From NCBI GenBank assembly GCA_964553045.1, contig CAZKJG010000005.1, forward strand, positions 84,888 through 148,887: 64,000 nucleotides of DNA, given 5' to 3'. The first letter of the stretch is position 1, and each line of letters starts with the position of its first letter. Origin of the DNA: JAWLEP01 sp964553045. Its GTDB lineage: Bacteria > Fermentibacterota > Fermentibacteria > Fermentibacterales > JCC-6. Made by a program: the position numbers and the translations under genes. A model generated the notes under the pieces. The model worked only from the letters and a program-made list of their open reading frames with translations. It made no database searches and was not told the origin of the DNA. This document shows positions 1-9,117 of this stretch, piece after piece.

Positions 1-1486
<1,486 letters not shown>

Positions 1487-1540
1487 GATGCGGCTCCCCT
1501 GTATGTAAATGTCATGCAGGCGGTTACGGGCAAAAAAACA

Positions 1541-1617
1541 TGGTGGGCGATACTGGACTTGAACCAGTGACCTCTTGCATGTCAAGCAAGCACTCTAGCC
1601 AACTGAGCTAATCGCCC
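1541..1617 (-). tRNA. tRNA-Val (anticodon GAC)
   Basis: On the minus strand the acceptor arm GGGCGAT pairs with ATCGCCC. The D arm is TAGCTCAGTTGGCTAGAG. The anticodon stem CTTGC/GCAAG encloses the loop TTGACAT, giving anticodon GAC (Val). The T arm is ACTGG TTCAAGT CCAGT. The discriminator A and an encoded CCA follow. All stems pair, there is no intron and the variable loop is short. It lies directly upstream of thrS. Confidence 0.97.
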
Positions 1618-1672
1618 ACCGATCAGCAGGGGCAAGGATATACCGGGCCCCACTTTCCGTCAAGTACGAAAA

Positions 1673-1765
1673 GGGGACGGAGGTATTTTAGCAGGCGAAT
1701 AAAATAACACGAGTCCGGCGAACGAGAATTGCGTTTTATTCGCCTCCTAAAATACCTCCGTCCCC
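1673..1765. repeat. 32-bp inverted repeat with 29-nt loop at the 3' end of arcC
   Basis: Left arm 1673-1704 and right arm 1734-1765 are reverse complements with one mismatch. Each arm holds the string GGGGACGGAGGTATTTTA. The right arm overlaps the last 19 nt of arcC and supplies its final codons (GTEVF, stop). As RNA from the arcC side it would fold into a very long hairpin followed by TTTT, so it may act as a terminator. The arm resembles REP/MITE-type palindromes mobilised by RAYT transposases. No transposase is encoded nearby. Confidence 0.75.
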
Positions 1766-2718
1766 ATTATGGTGGTGCCGGCGCGGCCCTCCATGGCCTG
1801 CAGGATGTTGCCCGGGGAGGTGATTATCACCCGGGAGCCACCGTTCTCCAGAAAGCGTCTGGCCGCCTCGATCTTGGGCAGCATGGAGCCGGCGGCGAAA
1901 TGGCCCTGCTCCGCAAAGCGTCCGATCTCCTCGAGGCTCACCCTCTCCAGCGGCGTCTCGTCCGGCCGGCCGAAGTTCAGACATACACGGGGAACCGCGG
2001 TGGATATCACGAAGGTGTCCGCGCCCAGCCTGGTGGCCAGAAGCGAGCTGGCCCGGTCCTTGTCTATCACCGCGGCCACGCCGCGGACCTTCAGGCCGTC
2101 CCTGACCACGGGAACGCCGCCTCCGCCGGCGCAGATCACTATCTGGCCGGCATCCACCAGAGCCTCCACGCAGGGCAGCTCCAGTATCTTCATCGGGCGC
2201 GGCGAGGGCACCACCCTGCGCCAGCCCCGACCGGCATCCTCCCTCATCTGCCAGCCGTCGTCATCGGACATCCGACGGGCCTCCTCTTCTGTGTAGAAGG
2301 GCCCTACCGGCTTGCTGGGGTCGTCGAAGCCCGGGTCCTGCGGGTCCACCGTGATCTGCGTAACCAGGCTGGCCACCGGTATGTCCTTGCCGCGTTCCTC
2401 CAGAACGTCTCCCAGGACCTGCTGGAGGTAGTAGCCTATGTAGCCCTGCGTGGCCGCCACGTTGACATCCATTCCGTCCGGGGGGACCATATCGGCGGCG
2501 GCGGCGTTCCGCAGCAGCTCGAAACCCACCTGCGGACCGTTGCCGTGGGTGACCACGACGCTGCCCCGGGTCTCGGCAAGCACCGCGATCTCCTCGCAGA
2601 CCTCCCGGGCGACATCGTGGGTGTCAAGGTTGCCCCTGCCCTTCCGGCCGGAGCGGATCAGGGAGTTGCCGCCGATGGCCACCACCGTGCATCCGTGTCT
2701 GTCAGGCCTGCTCCCCAT
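1747..2718 (-). CDS. arcC: Carbamate kinase
   Basis: Transfers phosphate between carbamoyl phosphate and ADP, making ATP in fermentative arginine, agmatine or purine breakdown, or the reverse. The 323-residue length is normal for the amino-acid kinase fold. Visible motifs are AIGGNSL (phosphate loop), THGNGPQVG, CAGGGGVPV and IDKDRASSLLA. The ATG start overlaps the end of lspA by 17 nt, so it is probably the last gene of an ileS-lspA-arcC unit. No arginine deiminase or ornithine transcarbamoylase is present in the window. The C-terminal GTEVF is written by an inverted repeat and may have been altered by its insertion. Confidence 0.95.
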   Translation of the reverse strand: MGSRPDRHGCTVVAIGGNSLIRSGRKGRGNLDTHDVAREVCEEIAVLAETRGSVVVTHGNGPQVGFELLRNAAAADMVPPDGMDVNVAATQGYIGYYLQQVLGDVLEERGKDIPVASLVTQITVDPQDPGFDDPSKPVGPFYTEEEARRMSDDDGWQMREDAGRGWRRVVPSPRPMKILELPCVEALVDAGQIVICAGGGGVPVVRDGLKVRGVAAVIDKDRASSLLATRLGADTFVISTAVPRVCLNFGRPDETPLERVSLEEIGRFAEQGHFAAGSMLPKIEAARRFLENGGSRVIITSPGNILQAMEGRAGTTIMGTEVF

Positions 2719-3211
2719 CAGTGCCCCTCCCTCCCTTCCGGCGGGGTCCGCGCCTGCTGCCGTGAAGTACTACCAGCAGGACCCCGCCTGCGGTAATGGC
2801 TATGTCCGCTACGTTGAAGGTGGGCCAGCGCCAGCCCCCCGCACCGAGGTCGATGAAATCCACCACCCAGCCGTAGAGAATGCGGTCCACGGCGTTTCCG
2901 GCGGCCCCGCCCATGATCGCCCCCAGGGCAAGCAGCGACAACGGCGTGCAGCTCCGGCAGCGGCAGATGACCACCGCCACCACCACCGCCGCGACGGCAC
3001 TGAAGAAGAGAAGGAACTCCGGCCCTCCCCAGGATATGCTGAACGCCGCCGCCGTATTGCGTCGAAGGGCCAGACGCACCGCAGAACCCAGCAGCTCCAC
3101 CGGGTAGCCCTCGTTCAGGCCGGAAAGCGCCAGCCGCTTGGTCAGCCGGTCGGCTCCCAGCACCAGCAGGCCCAGTCCCCAGGCCCGAATACGGTAAGGC
3201 CAGCCCGGCAT
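2702..3211 (-). CDS. lspA: Lipoprotein signal peptidase (signal peptidase II)
   Basis: Membrane aspartyl protease that cleaves diacylglyceryl-modified prolipoproteins before the lipidated Cys. The 169-residue protein has four hydrophobic segments. It shows the family motifs NTAAAFS, GAAGNAVDRI and FNVADIAIT, and the last two hold the catalytic Asp pair. The ATG at 3211 is used because it overlaps the ileS stop (ATGA) and begins directly before the first helix; the frame extends further upstream, but only inside ileS. It works with Lgt encoded at 14502-15314. The positively charged tail is cytoplasmic. Confidence 0.93.
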   Translation of the reverse strand: MPGWPYRIRAWGLGLLVLGADRLTKRLALSGLNEGYPVELLGSAVRLALRRNTAAAFSISWGGPEFLLFFSAVAAVVVAVVICRCRSCTPLSLLALGAIMGGAAGNAVDRILYGWVVDFIDLGAGGWRWPTFNVADIAITAGGVLLVVLHGSRRGPRRKGGRGTDGEQA

Positions 3212-5973
3212 CAGCCCTCTTCCATCCTGGTCAGGACCTCCGAACAGCGAAGGCAGACGTCGTCCGCATAGGGGGCGGTGCCCACCTCGGGCATCCACTT
3301 CCAGCAGCGCTGGCACTTTCCGCCCCGGACCCTGTCCACCGTCACTGAGACCCCTTCGCCGGCGGAAACCTCCGCCGAGGAGACGATCAGGAGGTCCGCC
3401 CAGTCCTCGCCGCGGGCCGACTGCACCATCTCCGGGGGCACCGTCATCTTGACGCCGGCCTGGAGACTGTCGCGAATGAGACCGTTCTCCCTGGCCTCCT
3501 CCAGCCTCTTCTGCACCAGGGACCTGACCTCCAGATAGGGCTGCCAGGCATCCATCTCCTCCCGCTCGTCACCGGTGGTCTCCACCTCTTCCAGCAGGGC
3601 CAGATGAACGCTGTCCAGCCCCTCGGTCAGGCACTCCGGCAGGTTCTGCCATGCGTCCTCGGCGGTGAAGGGGATTATGGGAGCCAGGAGCTTCACCAGC
3701 TCTCTCAGCATGTGCGCGAGAAGGGATCTTGTCGCCCGCCTGGGCTCGCCATCCGGGTCGCCGCAGTAGAGCCTGTCCTTGCGGACGTCCAGCAGCAGGT
3801 TGGAGAGGTCGATAACGGCGAAGTTCCGCAGCTCGCGGTAGGCGCGGTGGAACTCGAAGCGCCGGTACTCACGGAGACAAAGCTCCTGCAGCCTGCGGAA
3901 ACGCAGGTAGGAGTAGCGGTCGAGGCCCCCGAGCGAGTCGGGGTCGAATCGGTGAGACTCGTACCCCCGCAGGTTGCCCAACATGAAGCGGAGCGTGTTG
4001 CGCAGCTTCTTGTACGCCTGCCTGGCGTCATCGAGCTGCGCCATGTCCGCCCGGAAGTCGGCCGTGTAGTCTACAGAGGCGAACCAGAGCCGCAGTATGT
4101 CCGCACCCATCCTGTCCACTATCTCCAGCGGGGATATCACGTTGCCCAGTGACTTGGACATCTTCTTGCCGTGCTTGTCCTGTATGAGCCCGTGGGTGAT
4201 GATGTTGTCCGTGGGCCGGTCCAGGTCCAGGGCGCAGCTGGAGATCAGACTCACGCCGAACCAGCCGCGATGCTGGTCGGTTGCCTCCAGGTAAACGGCG
4301 CAGGGGCGTTGGAGCATGTGCCTCTTGGTGAGAACGTTGTAGTGGCTCAGCGAGCTGTCGAACCATACGTCGAGTATGTCATCCACCCGCCGCAGTGAGC
4401 CGCCTCCGCAGGAGGGGCACTCCGCCGACTTCCCGGCCCGCTCGAAGAGGTCTTCGGGCCGGCACTCGAACCAGGCGTCCGAGCCGCTCTCCTCCACCAG
4501 GTCGGCTGCAGCGCCTATCACCTCCGGGTCCAGAACCGGCTCTCCGCAGTCGTCGCAGAGGAAGGCAGGCAGAGCCACTCCCCACGCCCGCTGACGGGAC
4601 AGGCACCAGTCGGGACGGGATTCCATCATGTTGCGCATGCGCTCGTGGCCCCAGGCTGGATGCCAGCCGATCTCCTCCACCATGTCGAGCACCCGCTGCT
4701 TCAGGCCGTGGCGGTCCAGGTCCAGAAAGAACTGCTCGGTGGCCCTGAAGATCAGGGGACTCTTGCATCGCCAGCAGTGCGGGTAGCTGTGGCTCATGGT
4801 CCGGGAGGCCAGCAGGTGGCCCGACTCCCGCAGATCCTCGGTTATGCGGGGATTGGCCTCGAATACGTGCAGACCCGAGTAGGGTCCCGCGGCGTCGGTG
4901 AAGCGTCCGTCCTCGTCGACCGGGCTGAAGACCTCGAGGTCGAATCGGGGCGCTATCATGAAGTCCTCCGCCCCGTGCCCCGGCGCGGTGTGCACGCATC
5001 CGGTTCCGTCCTCCATGGTGACATGCTCGGCGGTAACCACCTTCGACCTGACATCGCCGTCCAGCGGGTGGCGGAGCTCCAGGCCCTCCAGCTCGGTCCC
5101 CGTGAAGGTGGGGCCCTGGACCTCTCCGTCCAGGCCGGTGTTCTCCAGGAAGGCCTCGGCCCTGTCCGCCGCCACCACCAGGCAGCCGGCCTCCGACGTA
5201 CGGACCACCACGTAACGCGCGGTTGGATGCAGGGCAACGGCCCTGTTGGCCGGCAATGTCCAGGGAGTGGTGGTCCATATCACCACTCGAACGTCCTCCG
5301 GGACGCCCCTGGCGGCCCACTCATCGGGGTCGGCGGTGTCGAAGGCCACGTAGATGGAGGGTGAGGAATGGTCGGAGTACTCCACCTCGGCGTCCGCCAG
5401 GGCGGTGGAGCAGGAGGTGCACCAGTGGATCGGGCGCAGGCCGAGGTAGACGTACCCCTTCTCGGCCATCCTTCCGAAGGCCCGTACTATGCCGGACTCG
5501 TAGGAGCGACTCATTGTCAGGTAGGGCCTCTGCCACTGCCCGAACACGCCCAGCCGTCGGAACTCCTCGCGCTGCACATCGACGAACCTGGAAGCGTACT
5601 CACGGCATCTGGCGCGGATCTCGGACCTTGTCAGGCCCTTCCCCTCGGCGGCGCTGACCACCTTGTGCTCTATGGGCATTCCGTGGCAGTCCCAGCCCGG
5701 CACGTAGGGGGAGTCGTAGCCCATCATGGTGTGGGACTTGACTATGAAGTCCTTCAGTATCTTGTTCAGGGCGGTGCCCAGATGGACGTGCCCGTTGGCG
5801 TAGGGAGGTCCGTCGTGGAGCACGAAGCGGGGACGCTCCTCTCCGGCCTTCCTCAGCCTTCCCTCGATGTTCTTCTCCTCCCACGCCCTGAGCATCTCCG
5901 GCTCCCTCTCAATGAGGTTGCCCTTCATGGAGAAGCTGGTCTTCGGCAGACTGATGGATTCCTTGTAACTCAT
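3211..5973 (-). CDS. ileS: Isoleucyl-tRNA synthetase
   Basis: Class I synthetase charging tRNA-Ile; 920 residues, close to E. coli IleRS (938). The HIGH signature appears as HVHLG in PPYANGHVHLGTALNK. KMSKS is exact (KKMSKSLGN). The CP1 editing domain lies between them. A C-terminal zinc finger (CQRCWKW ... CLRC) marks the bacterial type 1 form. The start at 5973 has GGAGGTGA 8-9 nt upstream and begins MSYKESISLPKTSF as in homologues; the longer frame upstream is not needed. It is followed by lspA with an ATGA overlap, the common ileS-lspA pair. Confidence 0.97.
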   Translation of the reverse strand: MSYKESISLPKTSFSMKGNLIEREPEMLRAWEEKNIEGRLRKAGEERPRFVLHDGPPYANGHVHLGTALNKILKDFIVKSHTMMGYDSPYVPGWDCHGMPIEHKVVSAAEGKGLTRSEIRARCREYASRFVDVQREEFRRLGVFGQWQRPYLTMSRSYESGIVRAFGRMAEKGYVYLGLRPIHWCTSCSTALADAEVEYSDHSSPSIYVAFDTADPDEWAARGVPEDVRVVIWTTTPWTLPANRAVALHPTARYVVVRTSEAGCLVVAADRAEAFLENTGLDGEVQGPTFTGTELEGLELRHPLDGDVRSKVVTAEHVTMEDGTGCVHTAPGHGAEDFMIAPRFDLEVFSPVDEDGRFTDAAGPYSGLHVFEANPRITEDLRESGHLLASRTMSHSYPHCWRCKSPLIFRATEQFFLDLDRHGLKQRVLDMVEEIGWHPAWGHERMRNMMESRPDWCLSRQRAWGVALPAFLCDDCGEPVLDPEVIGAAADLVEESGSDAWFECRPEDLFERAGKSAECPSCGGGSLRRVDDILDVWFDSSLSHYNVLTKRHMLQRPCAVYLEATDQHRGWFGVSLISSCALDLDRPTDNIITHGLIQDKHGKKMSKSLGNVISPLEIVDRMGADILRLWFASVDYTADFRADMAQLDDARQAYKKLRNTLRFMLGNLRGYESHRFDPDSLGGLDRYSYLRFRRLQELCLREYRRFEFHRAYRELRNFAVIDLSNLLLDVRKDRLYCGDPDGEPRRATRSLLAHMLRELVKLLAPIIPFTAEDAWQNLPECLTEGLDSVHLALLEEVETTGDEREEMDAWQPYLEVRSLVQKRLEEARENGLIRDSLQAGVKMTVPPEMVQSARGEDWADLLIVSSAEVSAGEGVSVTVDRVRGGKCQRCWKWMPEVGTAPYADDVCLRCSEVLTRMEEG

Positions 5974-5980
5974 TCGCCCC

Positions 5981-6562
5981 TCACCTCCCCCGTGCCTTCG
6001 GTGTCTGCGCCCCGTCTCGTTCGTCTCCCGAAACATCACTCAGAAGAGCCTCGACCGCCTCGGACAGCGGCACGGGCTCGTCGCAAACCGACCCCCAGGC
6101 GCTGCACCTGACCAGGAGCATGACGCTGCCCCCGCCATGTCCGGCGACTATCGCCTCTTCCACCGCCGACGAAACGGCGGCGGCCGCACCGGTCGAGGAC
6201 AGCTCGGCCGGTGTTGCCAGCTCCCATCTGGGCACCCTGAGGACCACTCCCCGGGACCAGCTCCCCTCCGGGCTTCTGTAGATGCCCTTCAGCGAGGGAA
6301 AGCGGGGGCCCAGGTCGTCGAGGTTGGGTCCGGCCAGGGGGCTGGACCCGAATAGGTCTATGTGGTCCTCGGCCGCCATCCACCCGGAATCGGCGGCGGC
6401 CCCGTCCGCGCAGAGGAGGAAAAGCCTCTCCCCTCTACGCAGGGCCGAGCGGACCACGCTGCGGCCTTTCCCGTCTGCGCCCCTGCGCACGACGCGTAGT
6501 GGCCGACCGCTGACCCTGGACTCGAGGTCTTCGGGCCAGGCTTCGGGAAGCAGCACAAGCAT
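5981..6562 (-). CDS. Degenerate purine nucleoside phosphorylase-like protein
   Basis: 193 residues, against about 270 in trimeric PNPs. The second half still follows the PNP plan: EDHIDLFGSSPLAGPN and LGPRFPSL match the family DHINLMGxNPLxGPN and LGPRFPDM, and WELATPAEL matches FETPAE with the base-binding Glu kept. The N-terminal part is shortened. The phosphate-binding GRxHxYEG segment is not found, NAAG has become ADGA, and the purine-binding Asn segment (TN) has become RCSAWG. The protein may therefore not be a phosphorylase. The start at 6562 is preferred over 6571 because GGAGAGG is well spaced from it. It sits 7 nt upstream of ileS. Confidence 0.6.
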   Translation of the reverse strand: MLVLLPEAWPEDLESRVSGRPLRVVRRGADGKGRSVVRSALRRGERLFLLCADGAAADSGWMAAEDHIDLFGSSPLAGPNLDDLGPRFPSLKGIYRSPEGSWSRGVVLRVPRWELATPAELSSTGAAAAVSSAVEEAIVAGHGGGSVMLLVRCSAWGSVCDEPVPLSEAVEALLSDVSGDERDGAQTPKARGR

Positions 6563-6598
6563 TCGAGCCATTCCTCTCCGGTCCGGGTGTAAACCCTG

Positions 6599-6633
6599 CG
6601 GGGCGGCGCCGGTAAGTAACCGGGGGCCGCCCC
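6599..6633. terminator. GC-rich hairpin between yggU and the PNP-like gene
   Basis: GGGGCGGC near 6600 pairs with GCCGCCCC near 6626, with an inner CCGGT/ACCGG stem around AAGTA. There is no U-tract, so it could be a weak terminator for the upstream yggU unit or only a structured spacer. Confidence 0.35.
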
Positions 6634-6691
6634 GACGGGAACAGCGATTATGTGAAGCCGAAGGGTCAGGTGCAAGCTGAGATGGGGTGGT

Positions 6692-6952
6692 CTATCGGTA
6701 CCAGTCCGGCCTCCGGGTGGCCCCGGATACGGCCACCCTCTTCCGTCGGCCTCCCGCGCCGAAGAGTATCTCCACCGCAGAGCTCCGCGTGCCGAAGGCC
6801 TCGGCCAGCATCTCCCGCAGCTCACGGTTGGCCTTTCCGTCCACCGGCGGAGAAGCGAGGCCGAAGCGGAGAGTCCCGTCTTCCATCCTGCCCAGGAAGC
6901 CCGGCCGCGAAGACCTCGGCACCACCTTGAGGCCCAGGACGACTCGGGTCAC
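6692..6952 (-). CDS. YggU/DUF167 family protein
   Basis: 86-residue protein of the small alpha/beta UPF0235 (YggU) family, whose biochemical role is unknown. It has the family core LxLKVVPRSS, then ASPPVDGKANREL and a closing block GAGGRRKRVAVSG. The GTG at 6952 overlaps the stop of the Trm112-like gene (GTGA), indicating translational coupling. A longer frame upstream of the GTG only reads through that gene out of frame. Confidence 0.88.
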   Translation of the reverse strand: MTRVVLGLKVVPRSSRPGFLGRMEDGTLRFGLASPPVDGKANRELREMLAEAFGTRSSAVEILFGAGGRRKRVAVSGATRRPDWYR

Positions 6953-7125
6953 TCCTCCTCCAGGGGAGCAGCCTCGTCTATCAGCATGATGGGTATGTCG
7001 TCCTCCACCCGGTAGACCAGCCTGCACTTGTGGCAGATCAGCTCCTCCCGCGGCTCGGTTCTGTACTCCAGCTCGCCCTTGCACTTGGGGCAGGCCAGTA
7101 TCTCCAAGAGCTTCTCGTCCAGCAT
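6949..7125 (-). CDS. Trm112-like zinc-ribbon protein
   Basis: 58 residues: MLDEKLLEILACPKCK at the start, CHKCRLVYRVEDDIPIML in the middle and an acidic tail. The two CxxC pairs form a zinc ribbon of the Trm112/YcaR type. Eukaryotic and archaeal Trm112 activate methyltransferases, while the bacterial short form has no settled role. The ATG at 7125 is 9 nt downstream of the aminopeptidase stop, and yggU overlaps its end by 4 nt. It was found by reading the sequence because it is short. Confidence 0.88.
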   Translation of the reverse strand: MLDEKLLEILACPKCKGELEYRTEPREELICHKCRLVYRVEDDIPIMLIDEAAPLEEE

Positions 7126-7133
7126 GTCTCCCC

Positions 7134-8366
7134 CTATATCACAAAGCTTCCGTTCTCCATGATCAGCTCCTCGCCGCCGTCTCCGTCAACGCCCCAGACG
7201 GAGACCTCCTGCGAGCCGATCATGAAATCGGTGTGGACCAGCGAGACGTTGCAGTTGACCCCGCGCAGTTCGTCGGAGTCCATCTCCGTTCCACCCTCTA
7301 TGCAGTCGGCGTAGCCGTTGCCCAGGGCTATGTGGCAGGCCGCGTTCTCGTCGAAGAGAATGCTGTAGAAGACACGGCCGCTTTGAAAGATGGGAGAGGA
7401 TACGTCGACGAGGGCCACCTCTCCCAGGTAGGGGGCCCTGTCATCGGTCTCCAGGTAGCGGGCCAGCGTCTCCTCGTTCCTGTCGGCGCCGAAATCCACG
7501 ACCTTTCCGTCGCGGAAGCTGAACCAGGCCCCCTCGACCTGGGTCCCCATTACCTCCACGGGCCTGGTGCAGGCCGCACGGCCGCTGGTTCTGCCGCAGT
7601 CGGGCGTGCTGAATATCTCCTCGGTGGGTATGTTGGGGAAGAACATCCTGCCGTCCGCCGCCCGGCATCTTCCGCCGGCGAATACGCGGTCGGGTCTCAT
7701 TCCCACGAACAGGTCGGTGCCCGGGCCGCGGAAGCGAATGCCGTCGTAGCGGGCCCGGTTCATGTGCCGGCAGCGGCCCTTCAGCACGGCGTCGTGCTCC
7801 ATCCAGGCCTTCGCAGGGTCCTCGGCGTCCAGGCGCAGTATGGGAACCAGCAGCCCCCAGATCCGCTCCTCCCAATCATCGTGGACCCCTTCCAGGACCT
7901 TCTCCGCCCATGCCTCGGTGGGGCTGAGACACACGTTCCAGGAGATCCTGTTGGAGGAAACGGCCGACATGAAGTCCCGGGCCGCCTGGCGGGTCGCCCT
8001 CTGCATCCTTCCCAGCCGCTGCGGGTCGGCTCCCTCGTAGACATCCGGGTCCTCGGGCCCCCGAATGGCCATGCTTGCCCAGTTCTCCTCCACTATGGTG
8101 TCGTACATCTTCGGGGTGTAGCCGGGAACGAAGTCCAGATAATCCGGGTCCGCCGACTCGTCCAGCCTTATTCTGCCGGCGACCGGATCGCCGTATCGCA
8201 TCACAACCGCCCGGGCACCGGCCCTGTAGGCCTCCCGCGCCACTTCCCTGGCGAACTTCCTGTGTACCGCCTCCGCCCGAATAAGCAGTGGCTGTCCCTC
8301 TTTGACGCTGACTCCGGATCGCACCAGCATCCGGGCGTAATCCGCTCGAATCTCGTTTATGTTCAT
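7134..8366 (-). CDS. M29 family aminopeptidase (AmpS/PepS-like)
   Basis: Metal-dependent aminopeptidase of the thermophilic family M29, cytoplasmic and usually dimeric; about 410 residues, the family length. Motifs are FFPNIPTEEIFSTPD (metal-binding Glu), HIALGNGY and SLVHTDFMIGS (His and Asp ligands). Two starts are possible: ATG at 8390 and ATG at 8366. The second is used because AAGG lies 8 nt before it and MNINEIRADYARMLV aligns with the family N-terminus. It is transcribed ahead of the Trm112-like gene with an 8-nt gap. Confidence 0.9.
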   Translation of the reverse strand: MNINEIRADYARMLVRSGVSVKEGQPLLIRAEAVHRKFAREVAREAYRAGARAVVMRYGDPVAGRIRLDESADPDYLDFVPGYTPKMYDTIVEENWASMAIRGPEDPDVYEGADPQRLGRMQRATRQAARDFMSAVSSNRISWNVCLSPTEAWAEKVLEGVHDDWEERIWGLLVPILRLDAEDPAKAWMEHDAVLKGRCRHMNRARYDGIRFRGPGTDLFVGMRPDRVFAGGRCRAADGRMFFPNIPTEEIFSTPDCGRTSGRAACTRPVEVMGTQVEGAWFSFRDGKVVDFGADRNEETLARYLETDDRAPYLGEVALVDVSSPIFQSGRVFYSILFDENAACHIALGNGYADCIEGGTEMDSDELRGVNCNVSLVHTDFMIGSQEVSVWGVDGDGGEELIMENGSFVI

Positions 8367-8403
8367 CAGGCTTACCTTTTCCCTTCCCATCGCGTCCCCC
8401 GTA

Positions 8404-9117
8404 TCACAATAGACCCAGGAAATCCACCGCCAGGGCCCTGAAGCTCTCCCCTCCCGTTTCCAGTATGTCTTTGAGCTGAAGCGATATCCGTACCTGACCG
8501 AAGCTCTCCCAGTACGCCTCCAGGTTCACGAAGCCCCCGTCGTGGTCGAAGCGTACACTATCGGCCTCGGCGGTGGCCAGGTCCCAGTCGGCCGCCAGGC
8601 CGAATCCCGCCGGAAGACTCTTGTCAATGCCCAGGAAGAGCCCGGCGTGCTCCGAATGTCCCGGAGAGAGGCTGATGCCTCCATGCAGGCCGAGGTCCCC
8701 CGGAGCCATGGCGAAGTTCTTGCTGGCGACAAGGTAGAATCCCCGGTCGTGCCTGGAGTAGGCCCCCCCGGCCCTCGCCGGCTCCTCGCGGCCGTCGTAG
8801 CCCGCCGCCAGGCCCGGGAATCCCTCGGTCTCCCCCAGAAAGCGGAACCTGCCCAGCAGCGTGACGTGATCGAACCAGTCGGTCTCGCCGGTGCCGGTCA
8901 GATTCCAGGCTCCGTAGGAAGCCCCGACCATCAGTCCCCTGGTCAGTCCCAGCGAGATGGAGAAGGTCAGGCCGTTGTCCGGGAAGGTGCCCATGCCCAC
9001 GTAGTAGGTCCGCTTCGCGACCACGCCGGCGGTGGGTTCGAAGACCAGCCTCATCAGCTCCCCGGCGCCCGCCCAGCCGACAACGGCCGTCAACAGCAGC
9101 AGACAGAGCCGTCTCAT
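8404..9117 (-). CDS. Secreted, probably outer-membrane beta protein of unknown function
   Basis: 237 residues with a signal peptide (MRRLCLLLLTAVVGWAGAG). The rest alternates short amphipathic strands rich in Gly and aromatics (GLTFSISLGLTRGLMVGASYG, SLQLKD) and ends with a hydrophobic LLGLL. This is the pattern of a small outer-membrane barrel, loosely like YjbH-type proteins. The ATG overlaps the dnaE stop (ATGA), so it is cotranslated with the polymerase gene. No function can be assigned. Confidence 0.7.
   Translation of the reverse strand: MRRLCLLLLTAVVGWAGAGELMRLVFEPTAGVVAKRTYYVGMGTFPDNGLTFSISLGLTRGLMVGASYGAWNLTGTGETDWFDHVTLLGRFRFLGETEGFPGLAAGYDGREEPARAGGAYSRHDRGFYLVASKNFAMAPGDLGLHGGISLSPGHSEHAGLFLGIDKSLPAGFGLAADWDLATAEADSVRFDHDGGFVNLEAYWESFGQVRISLQLKDILETGGESFRALAVDFLGLL

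Noticed and set aside
5981..6562. PNP-like gene as a pseudogene
   Set aside because: The frame is intact from a good ribosome site to a stop next to ileS, without stops or shifts; altered residues alone do not make it a pseudogene.
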